64,000 nt of DNA from Pseudomonas sp. Ant30-3 (GTDB taxonomy: Bacteria; Pseudomonadota; Gammaproteobacteria; Pseudomonadales; Pseudomonadaceae): the NCBI RefSeq assembly GCF_000690905.1, contig NZ_JMCL01000013.1:62001-126000 (forward strand), read 5' to 3'. The translations under genes were made by a program, and so were the position numbers. Positions 9,015 through 17,658 of this stretch are shown one piece after another. Under the pieces are notes generated by a model. It did no database searches. It saw only the letters and a program-made list of their open reading frames with translations, and was not told the DNA's origin. Position 1 is the stretch's first letter, and every line of letters starts with the position of its first letter.

Positions 9015-10355
9015 TCAATCCAGCATCAACACCTTCGCCAATACAATCTTCGGCCCTTTCATCTTCTTGATGATGATGCGCAAACCTTCGACTTCCAGCA
9101 CTTCCTCTTCTTCCGGTACGCGCTTGAGGCTGTCGTAGACAAGCCCCGCCAGGGTTTCGGCTTCCACATGGTCCAGGTCAATGCCCAGCAGGCGCTCGAC
9201 CTTGAACAGCGGCGTATCACCGCGAACCAGCAATTTGCCCGGCTGATAAGCGAGGATCCCGCGCTCGGCCTTGCGGTGTTCGTCCTGAATGTCGCCAACC
9301 AGCACTTCCAGCACATCTTCCATGGTCAGGTAGCCGATGATATTGCCATCGGCCTCTTCAACCAGCGCGAAGTGCGAGCCGCCCTTGCGGAACTGCTCGA
9401 GCAGTTGGGACAAAGGCATGTGTCGCGATACCCGCTCCAGCGGCCGGGTCAGTTCGGCGAGGTTGAAGGACTCGGGAATGTGGTCCAGCGCGGCCAGTTC
9501 CAGCAGCAGATCCTTGATGTGCAACAGGCCGACGAACTCTTGCGTGTCGCTGTCGTAGACCGGATAGCGGCTGAACTTGTGGCGACGGAACATCGCCAGG
9601 ATTTCCTTGAGCGGTGCGTTGAATTCGAGCATCACCAGGTCTTCGCGGGAATTGGCCCAGTCGACCACCTCCAGTTCGCCCATCTCCACCGCTGACGCCA
9701 GCACACGCATGCCTTGGTCGCTGGGGTCCTGGCCACGGCTGGAGTGCAGGATCAGTTTCAATTCTTCACGGCTGTAATGGTGCTCGTGATGCGGGCCGGG
9801 TTCACCCTGGCCGGCAATCCGCAGGATCGCATTGGCGCTGGCGTTGAGCAGGTAAATGGCCGGGTACATCGCCCAGTAGAACAGGTACAGCGGCACGGCG
9901 GTCCAGAGCGACAGCAGCTCGGGTTTGCGGATGGCCCAGGACTTTGGCGCGAGCTCACCGATCACGATGTGCAGGTACGAAATGATGAAGAAGGCGGTGA
10001 AGAACGACACGCCCTTGACCACTTCGGCAGATTCCACGCCCGCCGCGCTCAGGACGGGCTCGAGAATGTGCGCGAACGCCGGCTCACCCACCCAGCCCAG
10101 GCCCAGCGAGGCGAGGGTGATGCCCAATTGGCACGCCGACAGGTAGGCATCGAGCTGACTGTGCACGGTGCGCAGGATGTGCCCGCGCCAGCCGTTTTTC
10201 TCAGCGATGGCCTCGACCCGGGTCGAGCGCAATTTGACCATGGCGAATTCCGCCGCAACGAAAAAGCCGTTGAGCAAAACCAGGATCAGAGCAAAAAGAA
10301 TCATGCCGAAATCGGCGAAAAGTGTCGCGAGGGTCAAGCCAGGGGAAGGGTCCAT
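9015..10355 (-). CDS. CNNM/CorC-family transporter-associated membrane protein
   Basis: A 446-residue protein with an N-terminal DUF21 membrane domain (four hydrophobic segments between residues 15 and 175). A CBS-domain pair (about 220-345) and a C-terminal CorC_HlyC domain (about 360-440, GLVYDSLKRVPEEEEVLEVE) follow. Members of this family are linked to Mg2+ or Co2+ transport; older annotations call them haemolysins. It lies just downstream of phoR on the same strand, as in P. aeruginosa. The first Met at 10355 starts the DUF21 domain sensibly. Confidence 0.88.
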   Translation of the reverse strand: MDPSPGLTLATLFADFGMILFALILVLLNGFFVAAEFAMVKLRSTRVEAIAEKNGWRGHILRTVHSQLDAYLSACQLGITLASLGLGWVGEPAFAHILEPVLSAAGVESAEVVKGVSFFTAFFIISYLHIVIGELAPKSWAIRKPELLSLWTAVPLYLFYWAMYPAIYLLNASANAILRIAGQGEPGPHHEHHYSREELKLILHSSRGQDPSDQGMRVLASAVEMGELEVVDWANSREDLVMLEFNAPLKEILAMFRRHKFSRYPVYDSDTQEFVGLLHIKDLLLELAALDHIPESFNLAELTRPLERVSRHMPLSQLLEQFRKGGSHFALVEEADGNIIGYLTMEDVLEVLVGDIQDEHRKAERGILAYQPGKLLVRGDTPLFKVERLLGIDLDHVEAETLAGLVYDSLKRVPEEEEVLEVEGLRIIIKKMKGPKIVLAKVLMLD

Positions 10356-10478
10356 GATGGAGTTTTGCGGGTTCCGTGTATTCGAAAAGGGGATTGATGC
10401 GGTGCCTGAAAGGCAGGCACAAGTCAGCCAATGTAGCGGCTGACTCGGCGATTGCCTAGTGGCGAGTGCTCGCCGGTA

Positions 10479-11801
10479 TCAATCGATCGGGCTGATCACC
10501 AGGGATTTGCTCACTTGGGCCGGCGCGAAATGGCAGGTGAACGTACTGCCGTGGCCCGGCACGCTGCTGATTTCCATGCGTGCTCGGTGGCGTAACAGCA
10601 CGTGTTTGACGATCGCCAGGCCAAGGCCCGTGCCGCCAGTGTTGGAATTGCGGCTGGAGTCAACGCGGTAGAAACGCTCGGTCAGGCGCGGCAGGTGTTT
10701 GCTGTCGATGCCGATGCCCGAGTCCTGCACGCTCAAGTGCGCCCCTTGCTCGTCGCCCCACCAGCGGATGCGGATATTGCCTTCAGCCGGCGTGTACTTC
10801 ACAGCGTTGAACACCAGGTTGGAAAATGCGCTGCGCAATTCCGCTTCGCTGCCCTTGAGCAGAATCGTCGGATTGGCTTCCAGTGTGATGTGCTGGTTCT
10901 TCTGACCGGACAACTGCTGAGCGTCGCTTTTGATCGACTGCAGCAAGCCGTCGATGGCGATCGGCTGGTTGTCCGACGGGTAATCGGTGGCTTCCAGTTT
11001 GGCCAGCAGCAACAGGTCGTTGAGCAGCGTCTGCATGCGCCCGCCTTGCTGCTGCATCTGCTGCAGGGCGCGGGTCCAGCGCGGGTTCACTTCCTCGACG
11101 TTGTCGAGCAGGGTTTCCAGATAGCCGCAGATCACCGTCAGCGGCGTTCGCAATTCGTGGGAGACGTTGGCAATGAAGTCCTTGCGCATCTGCTCCAGCT
11201 GATGGATGCGCGTCACGTCGCGCACCAGCATCAAATGCTCGTTGTTGCCGTAGCGGGTGATGTACAGCTGAATGCGCACGCGATCGTTGGTCGGCGAGGG
11301 GATTTCCAGCGGCTCGGCGTAGTTGTCCTGCTCGAAATATTCCTTGAAGCGCGGGTGGCGTACCAGATTGGTCACCGGTTGGCCGCTGTCCTGCGGGGTT
11401 TTGAGCCCGAGCAAGGTTTCTGCCGCGCGGTTCCACCATTCCAGGTTGCCATCGCTGTCGAGCATGATCACTGCGTCTTTGAGCGCAGCGGTCGATTCCT
11501 GGACCCGATCGATCACCGCTTGCAGACGCCCGCGCACGCGTTGGTCGCGGCGTTGCAGATGATAGATGCTGTCGAATACCTCGCCCCACAGGCCGTAGCC
11601 ATCTGGCGGTGCTTCATCGGGTTTGTGCAGGCGCAGCCATTCGTGCAGCCGCAGCAATTGCTTGAGGGTCCAGGCCAGATAAAGGCCCAGCCCCGCAGCG
11701 AGACTCCAGCCGTAATAGCCCGTCAACAGGCCGATCACCAGGCAGACGGTGACCAGCAACAGCATGTGGCGAATCAGGATGCCATGCCAGTTTTGGTTCA
11801 C
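10479..11801 (-). CDS. phoR: PhoR, phosphate-sensing histidine kinase
   Basis: A 440-residue kinase. Two close hydrophobic segments (residues about 9-43) anchor it. A linker and PAS domain (about 95-200) follow, then HisKA with the phosphoacceptor in SHELRTPLTVICGYLE. The HATPase domain has N box NLVFNAVKYTP, G1 DSGIGID and G2 GTGLGLAIVKH. It phosphorylates PhoB when phosphate is scarce and is restrained by PstSCAB-PhoU. It is 45 bases downstream of phoB and presumably cotranscribed. Confidence 0.96.
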   Translation of the reverse strand: MNQNWHGILIRHMLLLVTVCLVIGLLTGYYGWSLAAGLGLYLAWTLKQLLRLHEWLRLHKPDEAPPDGYGLWGEVFDSIYHLQRRDQRVRGRLQAVIDRVQESTAALKDAVIMLDSDGNLEWWNRAAETLLGLKTPQDSGQPVTNLVRHPRFKEYFEQDNYAEPLEIPSPTNDRVRIQLYITRYGNNEHLMLVRDVTRIHQLEQMRKDFIANVSHELRTPLTVICGYLETLLDNVEEVNPRWTRALQQMQQQGGRMQTLLNDLLLLAKLEATDYPSDNQPIAIDGLLQSIKSDAQQLSGQKNQHITLEANPTILLKGSEAELRSAFSNLVFNAVKYTPAEGNIRIRWWGDEQGAHLSVQDSGIGIDSKHLPRLTERFYRVDSSRNSNTGGTGLGLAIVKHVLLRHRARMEISSVPGHGSTFTCHFAPAQVSKSLVISPID

Positions 11802-11846
11802 GTGTACGCGCGTCCTTGTCAGCTCGTCGGGCGGTGAATAGGTGGA

Positions 11847-12536
11847 TCAGGCTTTGGTGGAAAACCGATAGCCGGTGCCGCGAACGGTTTGTACCAGATT
11901 TTCGTAAGCATCGCCGAGGGCTTTGCGCAGACGACGGATGTGCACGTCGACGGTGCGCTCCTCGACATATACATTGCCGCCCCAGACCTGGTCCAGCAAC
12001 TGCCCACGGGTGTAGGCGCGCTCCTGGTGGGTCATGAAAAACTGCAGCAGGCGATATTCGGTCGGGCCCATCTCGGCAGGTTTGCCGTCGATGGTCACGC
12101 GGTGGCTGATCGGGTCCAGCAGCAGGCCGCCCACTTCAATCGGCGCTTCGCCATCGGTCGGGCCAGCACGGCGCAGCACGGCTTTGAGGCGCGCGACCAG
12201 TTCGCGAGGGGAGAACGGTTTGGTGATGTAATCGTCCGCACCGACTTCCAGACCCTGAATCTTGTTGTCTTCTTCGCCCTTGGCCGTGAGCATGATGATC
12301 GGGATGTCCCCGGTCAGCTCATCACGCTTGAGGCGGCGCGCCAGTTCGATGCCGGACGTGCCAGGCAGCATCCAGTCGAGCAGAATCAGGTCTGGCTTGC
12401 GGTCGACGATGATCGCGTGAGCCTGTTGCGAGTTCTCGGCTTCCAGGCAGTCATAGCCAGCCATTTCCAACGCAACGGCGATCATTTCGCGGATGGGCGC
12501 CTCGTCGTCGACGATCAGAATGCTCCTGCCAACCAT
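11847..12536 (-). CDS. phoB: PhoB, phosphate regulon response regulator
   Basis: A 229-residue OmpR/PhoB-class regulator. The receiver domain has [11 protein letters not shown], phosphoacceptor [18 protein letters not shown] and KPFSPREL. The winged-helix domain contains the recognition helix region [14 protein letters not shown]. It binds Pho boxes such as those at 609-626 and 12590-12607. AAGAGGA precedes the ATG at the proper distance. Confidence 0.97.
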   Translation of the reverse strand: MVGRSILIVDDEAPIREMIAVALEMAGYDCLEAENSQQAHAIIVDRKPDLILLDWMLPGTSGIELARRLKRDELTGDIPIIMLTAKGEEDNKIQGLEVGADDYITKPFSPRELVARLKAVLRRAGPTDGEAPIEVGGLLLDPISHRVTIDGKPAEMGPTEYRLLQFFMTHQERAYTRGQLLDQVWGGNVYVEERTVDVHIRRLRKALGDAYENLVQTVRGTGYRFSTKA

Positions 12537-12589
12537 GCGTTAATCCTCTTGTCATTTAACTGTCTTGCGCCGCATTAGATAACGGAATT

Positions 12590-12607
12590 ATTGCAGTCGT
12601 GTGACAG
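12590..12607 (-). promoter_or_regulatory. Pho box upstream of phoB
   Basis: Read on the minus strand, CTGTCAC, four bases, CTGCAAT matches the PhoB half-sites. A -10-like TCTAAT lies about ten bases downstream (near 12574-12579). This indicates autoactivation of phoBR. Confidence 0.78.
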
Positions 12608-12688
12608 TATTTTAGTCGCCCAGCGTTTGCAGGGATCCTGAACTAAGCTCTAAGTCCGAATCCTGACAACCACAAAAGGAAGGTTTCC

Positions 12689-13081
12689 ATGAAGCACATC
12701 GCTCAATCCTGCAAGGCTTTAATGCTGGCGGCTGCGCTAACGCTGCCGACGATGGCCTTTGCTGAAGAACCGGGCATGGTTAAAGACGGCATGTTGGTAG
12801 ACCACAAAGGCATGGCGCTGTACACCTTCGACAACGACACGGGCGGCAAGTCGGCGTGTACCGGCAAATGTGCAGAAAACTGGCCGCCCCTGATGGCGAC
12901 TGAATCAGACAAGCCCGAAGGCAAGTGGACGACTATCACGCGTGACGACGGCAAGATGCAGTGGGCATACGACGGAAAGCCGCTGTACTACTTCGTTCAA
13001 GACAAGAAGCCGGGCGACAAGACAGGCGACAAGAAAATGGACAAGTGGCACATCATCACCAACACCGGCGCAAAAATGTAA
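12689..13081 (+). CDS. Exported COG4315-type secreted-repeat protein
   Basis: A 130-residue protein with a signal peptide ending TMAFA|EEPG and two copies of the short secreted repeat (Lipoprotein_15 type). The first is MLVDHKGMALYTFDNDTGGKSACTGKCAENWPP and the second is the MQWAYDGKPLYYFVQDKKPGD stretch. No lipobox cysteine is present, so it is probably soluble in the periplasm. Two cysteines in the SACTGKC motif may pair or bind a ligand. The function is unknown. It is divergent from phoB and follows AAAGGAAGG. Confidence 0.83.
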   Translation: MKHIAQSCKALMLAAALTLPTMAFAEEPGMVKDGMLVDHKGMALYTFDNDTGGKSACTGKCAENWPPLMATESDKPEGKWTTITRDDGKMQWAYDGKPLYYFVQDKKPGDKTGDKKMDKWHIITNTGAKM

Positions 13082-13090
13082 GTGCCAATT

Positions 13091-13192
13091 TGTAGGAGCC
13101 GGCTTGCTGGCGATGGACGTGAACGATGACGCGCATCTGTCTGGAAAACGCGTTGCCTTCTAAACCGATCGCCAGCAAGCCGGCTCCTACAA
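13091..13192. repeat. REP pair downstream of the secreted-repeat gene
   Basis: TGTAGGAGCCGGCTTGCTGGCGAT and its perfect complement ATCGCCAGCAAGCCGGCTCCTACA enclose about 54 bases. This is the best-preserved REP in the window. It sits in a convergent gap before ubiA. Confidence 0.9.
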
Positions 13193-13207
13193 GGTGTTAC
13201 GGCGGCC

Positions 13208-14098
13208 TCAGCGCAACGCGTAATCCAGCACAATCCCGACGAAAATCGCCAATCCGGCCCAGTGATTGTGCAAAAACGCCTTGAAGCAACGCATCCGGTC
13301 TTTGCCGCGGGTGTACCAGAACTCCCAGGCAAAGCAGCCTGCCGCTGCCAGCAAACCCAGGTGGAACCAGCCGCCCAGTTCGAACTGCGACCCCGCCAGC
13401 AGCAGACAACCCAGCGCCAGCCCTTGCAAGGTCAGAATGATCACCCGGTCCGCCTCGCCAAACAGAATCGCCGTGGATTTCACGCCGATCTTCAAGTCGT
13501 CATCGCGGTCGGTCATTGCGTAATAGGTGTCGTAGCCCACCGTCCACAACAGGTTGGCGATGTACAGCAACCACGCTGCCGCCGGCAGTTCCCCGGTTTC
13601 GGCGGTGAACGCCATCGGCATCCCCCAGGAAAACGCTGCACCCAATACCACTTGCGGGTAATAGGTGTAGCGCTTCATGAACGGGTAACTGAAGGCCAGC
13701 GCCAAGCCGCCCAGCGACAGCCAGATCGTCGTGGCGTTGGTGCACAGCACTAGCACGAAACTCACGCCCATCAGCAGCGCGAAAAACACCAAGGCTTCTT
13801 TGGAACTGATCCGGCCGCTCACCAATGGCCGCTGTTCCGTACGCTTCACATGGCCATCGACCTTGCGATCCGCCCAGTCATTGATCACGCACCCACCGGC
13901 ACGGGTCAGCACAACGCCGAGCACGAAAATCACGATGTTGGCCATCGACGGCGAGCCTTCACCGGCAATCCACAACGCCCATAAGGTCGGCCACAGCAGT
14001 AGGTAAATGCCGATCGGCTTGTCCATGCGCGTCAACTGAATAAAATCCCAGGCGCGTGGATTCAGGCGATTGAGGGACTTGAGCAGGCTTTGGTACAT
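13208..14098 (-). CDS. ubiA: UbiA, 4-hydroxybenzoate polyprenyltransferase
   Basis: A 296-residue, multi-helix membrane enzyme. It carries both Asp-rich prenyltransferase motifs, [12 protein letters not shown] and [12 protein letters not shown]. It transfers the polyprenyl chain to 4-hydroxybenzoate, the second step of ubiquinone synthesis. The frame extends 36 codons upstream, but the ATG at 14098 gives the family N-terminus [19 protein letters not shown]. It also overlaps the ubiC stop codon in TGATG, implying coupled translation. Confidence 0.95.
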   Translation of the reverse strand: MYQSLLKSLNRLNPRAWDFIQLTRMDKPIGIYLLLWPTLWALWIAGEGSPSMANIVIFVLGVVLTRAGGCVINDWADRKVDGHVKRTEQRPLVSGRISSKEALVFFALLMGVSFVLVLCTNATTIWLSLGGLALAFSYPFMKRYTYYPQVVLGAAFSWGMPMAFTAETGELPAAAWLLYIANLLWTVGYDTYYAMTDRDDDLKIGVKSTAILFGEADRVIILTLQGLALGCLLLAGSQFELGGWFHLGLLAAAGCFAWEFWYTRGKDRMRCFKAFLHNHWAGLAIFVGIVLDYALR

Positions 14099-14649
14099 CA
14101 GCAATTCTCCGGATGCGCGCGAGCGGCGAGCCACAGGGTCGGCAGGAAAATCTCGGCTACCAGAACGCTCAACGCGCCGCGGTCGAATCGCGAGCGTCGG
14201 CCCCACAGATCAGCGGCTCGGCATTCGCTCGGCAGCCATTGCTCAGGGTAGTGACACACTTCGATGGCCCGACGATGAAACGCCCGGTCGCAAAACAGCA
14301 ACTCGCCCAGCGACCGACTGCCCAGTTCATCCATGTGCAAACCATCGCCCTGCAATGCGCTGCGCGACGCCACGCTGCGGGCGAAGACCCAAGGCTCACC
14401 GTGGCCGCGCAAATACACCTCGCGCACCCAGCCTTCACTGCCTTCAGCCAGGCCCAGCGCCGCGCATTCGTCGTCGCGCAGCGGTTGCCAGCCTTCGAAC
14501 AGGGGCGTGACGCTGAACGCGTCATTGGACAGGCCGGTCAGCCGACGCGTCAGCGAACCTTCGTCGAACAGCCAGTCCAGCGTCGGGGCATCGGGGAGGG
14601 GTGTCAGTTGGCTTTGAGGCAGCCAGAGTGGGGCGTTTGAGTGATGCAC
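14098..14649 (-). CDS. ubiC: UbiC, chorismate lyase
   Basis: A 183-residue protein matching the chorismate pyruvate-lyase family, which supplies 4-hydroxybenzoate for UbiA. Recognisable parts are [47 protein letters not shown] and the late RRSRF segment containing active-site arginines. It is the first gene of the ubiCA operon and is divergent from rubredoxin. Confidence 0.93.
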   Translation of the reverse strand: MHHSNAPLWLPQSQLTPLPDAPTLDWLFDEGSLTRRLTGLSNDAFSVTPLFEGWQPLRDDECAALGLAEGSEGWVREVYLRGHGEPWVFARSVASRSALQGDGLHMDELGSRSLGELLFCDRAFHRRAIEVCHYPEQWLPSECRAADLWGRRSRFDRGALSVLVAEIFLPTLWLAARAHPENC

Positions 14650-14849
14650 AATGAGTCATTATTGGCAGCAAATGAGGCGGCGAGCTTACCATGTCACTCG
14701 GCGATTTTGATTGATCCAGCCGGCCATTGCGTTGAACAGGCTTGCATCTGCCGGGTCCGATCAGTACAAAACGCCCTGAGCCGGACGGCAACGCTGCACC
14801 CATCGACCGTTCGCGCCGGTAATAGTCTGAATCCTGAGGATGTACCTGA

Positions 14850-15017
14850 ATGAAAAAGTGGCAATGTGTAGTCTGCGGCCTCATCTATAACGAAGCTGAC
14901 GGCTGGCCGGATGACGGCATTGCGCCGGGCACCCTGTGGCAAGACGTACCGGAAGACTGGCTGTGCCCGGACTGCGGCGTCGGCAAGATGGATTTCGAAA
15001 TGATCGAAATCAACTAA
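14850..15017 (+). CDS. Rubredoxin
   Basis: A 55-residue gene, [20 protein letters not shown] and on to residue 55. It has the two CxxCG iron ligands, CVVCG (residues 6-10) and CPDCG (39-43), and the aromatic core WPDDGI. It is the AlkG2/RubA class that carries electrons for alkane hydroxylases and some oxygenases. GAGGATGTACCTGA precedes the ATG. It is 21 bases upstream of its reductase gene. Confidence 0.97.
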   Translation: MKKWQCVVCGLIYNEADGWPDDGIAPGTLWQDVPEDWLCPDCGVGKMDFEMIEIN

Positions 15018-15038
15018 GACTTTAAAAGGGAGTAAGGC

Positions 15039-16187
15039 ATGAACGCACCTGTCGTGATCATCGGCACTGGCCTGGCGGGTTACAACCTGGCCCGGGAGTT
15101 TCGCAAACTTGATGGCGAAACCCCGCTGCTGCTGATTACCGCCGATGACGGGCGTTCTTACTCCAAACCGATGCTCTCCACCGGGTTCGGCAAAAACAAG
15201 GATGCCGACGGCTTGAGCATGGCCGAACCCGGCGCCATGGCCGAACAATTGAAAGCCGAAGTGCGCACCCATACGCGCATCAGCGGCATCGACCCGGGCC
15301 ATAAGCGCTTGTGGATCGGCGAAGAGTCGGTGATTTATCGCGACCTGATCCTGGCGTGGGGCGCCGAAACCGTGCGCGTGCCGATCGAAGGCGATGCGGC
15401 CGACGCGGTGTTCCCGATCAACGACCTCGAAGATTACGCACGCTTCCGTGCAGCAGCGGCGGGCAAGCGTCGGGTTCTGGTGCTGGGCGCGGGGCTGATT
15501 GGCTGTGAGTTTGCCAACGACCTGATCCTCGGTGGCTACGAGGTGCAACTGGTTGCGCCGTGTGAACAGGTGATGCCGACCTTGCTGCACCCGGCGGCGG
15601 CCGCTGCTGTTCAGGCCGGGCTGGAAAGCCTGGGTGCGCGGTTCCATCTCGGCCCGGTACTCAATCGATTGCAGCGTGTTGCTGATGGCCTGGAAGCGCA
15701 TCTGTCCGATGGGCAGGTGATCCCCTGCGACGTGGTGGTTTCCGCGATCGGCCTGCGTCCGCGCATTGATCTGGCGGCGGCCGCCGGTTTGCAGATCAAT
15801 CGCGGCGTAATGGTCGACCGTCACTTGCAAACCTCGCACGCCAATATCTATGCCTTGGGCGATTGTGCCGAGGTCGATGGGCTGAATCTTTTGTACGTAA
15901 TGCCCCTGATGAGTTGTGCGAGAGCACTGGCGCAAACCCTCGCCGGCAATCCAACGGCGGTCAGCTACGGCCCGATGCCGATCACAGTGAAAACCCCGGT
16001 CTGCCCACTGGTGGTGTCTCCGCCGCCACGGGGCGTGGAAGGTGTCTGGAGCGTTGAAGGGCAGGGCGTTGACATCAAGGTTTTATGCCGCGATGCCACG
16101 GGCCAATTACTGGGTTATGCCCTGACTGGCACGGCTGTGATGGAAAAATTGGCCCTGAATAAACAGCTTCCAGCCTTGCTGGCGTAA
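15039..16187 (+). CDS. Rubredoxin-NAD+ reductase
   Basis: A 382-residue FAD enzyme. It has an N-terminal Rossmann motif [17 protein letters not shown], a second NADH-binding motif [16 protein letters not shown] (about residues 147-163), and the FAD-binding ATG/GD motif [13 protein letters not shown]. It reduces the adjacent rubredoxin with NADH. The pair is conserved in Pseudomonas near ubiCA and may serve more than alkane oxidation. AAAGGGAG precedes the ATG. Confidence 0.95.
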   Translation: MNAPVVIIGTGLAGYNLAREFRKLDGETPLLLITADDGRSYSKPMLSTGFGKNKDADGLSMAEPGAMAEQLKAEVRTHTRISGIDPGHKRLWIGEESVIYRDLILAWGAETVRVPIEGDAADAVFPINDLEDYARFRAAAAGKRRVLVLGAGLIGCEFANDLILGGYEVQLVAPCEQVMPTLLHPAAAAAVQAGLESLGARFHLGPVLNRLQRVADGLEAHLSDGQVIPCDVVVSAIGLRPRIDLAAAAGLQINRGVMVDRHLQTSHANIYALGDCAEVDGLNLLYVMPLMSCARALAQTLAGNPTAVSYGPMPITVKTPVCPLVVSPPPRGVEGVWSVEGQGVDIKVLCRDATGQLLGYALTGTAVMEKLALNKQLPALLA

Positions 16188-16379
16188 ATACAGGTCGTTC
16201 TGTCGGAATCACCCCTCTTTTGCCCTCACAAAGGTCGCGCCGAGACTGGCGCGGCACCTCGCTGCATGCCATCCTCATCCCCGTCTGCCGCAGAGTAGAG
16301 CACCTGCGGCGCTTTGGTCGCTGTCCCAACGAGGACAGCACGGACATAACAACAAAAAACCGTCAAAGGGGCTTCATAT

Positions 16380-16655
16380 ATGCGTAAACCAGAACTCGCC
16401 GCCGCCATTGCTGAAAAAGCAGATCTCACCAAAGAACAAGCCAACCGCGTTCTCAACGCCGTCCTCGAAGAAATCACCGGCGCCCTGCACCGCAAGGACA
16501 GCGTGACACTGGTCGGCTTCGGCACCTTCCTGCAACGCCACCGCGGCGCCCGTACCGGCAAAAACCCACAGACCGGTGAGCCAGTCAAAATCAAGGCCAG
16601 CAATACCGTTGCGTTCAAGCCTGGCAAGTCGTTGAAGGACAGTGTTAATCCGTAA
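16380..16655 (+). CDS. HU-family DNA-binding protein
   Basis: A 91-residue histone-like protein with the HU/IHF fold. An N-terminal helical pair (MRKPELAAAIAEKADLTKEQ) is followed by GFGTFLQRHRGARTGKNPQT, whose beta arm inserts into DNA. AAAGGGG lies upstream of the ATG. It is the HU paralogue found beside the rubredoxin genes in P. aeruginosa. A strong terminator follows. Confidence 0.95.
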   Translation: MRKPELAAAIAEKADLTKEQANRVLNAVLEEITGALHRKDSVTLVGFGTFLQRHRGARTGKNPQTGEPVKIKASNTVAFKPGKSLKDSVNP

Positions 16656-16690
16656 TCGAGACTCCGGCCCGCCTTGCGCGGCAGCGGAAT

Positions 16691-16730
16691 AAAAAATGGG
16701 CACGCCAACCGGGTTGGGTGCCCATTTTTT
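16691..16730. terminator. Bidirectional intrinsic terminator after HU gene
   Basis: AAAAAATGGGCAC (16691-16703) pairs with GTGCCCATTTTTT (16718-16730). The inner arms CCAACC and GGTTGG continue the stem. The A and T runs make it work on both strands. Confidence 0.93.
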
Positions 16731-16772
16731 GTGGCTGGCGAAAATGATGCTGATCGGTGTAACGCACGAATC

Positions 16773-16858
16773 TGTAGGAGCCGGCTTGCCGGCGATGCGG
16801 TCTGTCGGGCACATGAGCCTGGATGCTTACGCCGCATCGTCAGCAAGCTGGGTCCCGC
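16773..16858. repeat. Degraded REP pair
   Basis: TGTAGGAGCCGGCTTGCCGGCGAT is opposed by a decayed arm ATCGTCAGCAAGCTGGGTCCC. It abuts the end of the DUF6124-type gene. Confidence 0.6.
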
Positions 16859-16861
16859 CCG

Positions 16862-17251
16862 TCACCCGTCCCGGCTTTGTTGCCTGGCGAAAATGGCCGC
16901 CATCTCCGGCTCATTCAAATGATCCAGCGCTCGCTCTACCAACAACCGAACGCCGTCAGCCATGCGGCTGAGCGCCAGGGCTACGGAACGGCGAGAACCG
17001 TCCACGTCGTCGGCAAGACCGGCGGCGATGGCGCTGATGGACAACAGGTCTTCCGAGGCATTGGCGAGCAGGGTTTCGGTGTTGATGTTCGGGCACACGC
17101 TGAAGAGCTGGCCGTCAGTTTTTGGCGATTTTGCTTCGGCGGGCGGGAAGTGATGGTCGAGGGCGCGCTCGGCGGCGGCGTTGAGTTTGGTGGGGTCGGT
17201 GCTTTCGTAGGGAGAGACTGGGTCGGGCGGGTTTGGGGTGACTTTGAACAT
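16862..17251 (-). CDS. Small DUF6124/DUF3077-type protein (copy 1)
   Basis: A 129-residue protein with a Pro-rich N-terminus and a conserved C-terminal helical block. The block reads TETLLANASEDLLSISAIAA, then SRRSVALALSRMADGVRLLVERALDH. The family is common and multicopy in fluorescens pseudomonads; its function is unknown. A second copy lies at 59806-60189 on the same strand. ATG 17251 is preferred over 17260 because GGAATTGAAGAGC sits just before it. That same sequence is one arm of the upstream RNA element. Confidence 0.75.
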   Translation of the reverse strand: MFKVTPNPPDPVSPYESTDPTKLNAAAERALDHHFPPAEAKSPKTDGQLFSVCPNINTETLLANASEDLLSISAIAAGLADDVDGSRRSVALALSRMADGVRLLVERALDHLNEPEMAAIFARQQSRDG

Positions 17252-17254
17252 GCT

Positions 17255-17454
17255 CTTCAATTCCCGAAGTGATGCTACCTACACTTCGCCGACTAAACGA
17301 AGGGTGGCGGCTGTACGCAGGTTAGTCGGACCGGGGAATTGAAGAAGCCGGCGCACCCGAAGGTGCCCTGCGCACAGCCACCATCAAAATGCAGGAGTGA
17401 AACTGCCTGCTTGACGGTCGCTCGTACAACTTCAATTCCAGCGGGCGACTAAAC
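17255..17454 (-). promoter_or_regulatory. Candidate switching RNA leader of the DUF6124-type gene
   Basis: Read on the minus strand, arm A (GTTTAGTCG, 17454-17446) is followed by arm B (GGAATTGAAG, 17439-17430). Then come their complements B' (CTTCAATTCC, 17344-17335) and A' (CCGACTAAC, 17329-17321), and then A again (17298-17287) and B again (17264-17255), ending three bases before the ATG. B'-A' can pair with either the upstream or the downstream copy. The downstream pairing would cover the ribosome binding site. This is an inference from sequence complementarity. Confidence 0.55.
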
Positions 17455-17658
17455 CCGATCACTGAGGATCAGTGACAGGAACCAAGTTACCGACCAGCCC
17501 CAAAGCGCACAAGCCGGCGGATTCTGGCGTAGCTGTAGGCAACGACGCAAGGTGTTGTAGCTCTCAGGACGTAACTCTGGGTCGTTTTAAACGAGCATGA
17601 TTGAGCGCCGTTTAAACTGCGGCGAGACAGCACTCTTTGATCCCAGCATGAGGTCAAT
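17455..17658. other. Intergenic region without recognisable gene
   Basis: About 200 bases between the lipase stop and the leader element. Short palindromes such as GATCACTGAGGATCAGTGA (17457-17475) occur. No convincing coding sequence or terminator with a T run is seen. Confidence 0.5.

Noticed and set aside
14694..15935. 413-codon reverse-strand open frame over rubredoxin and its reductase
   Set aside because: Antisense to two certain genes, no recognisable domain.
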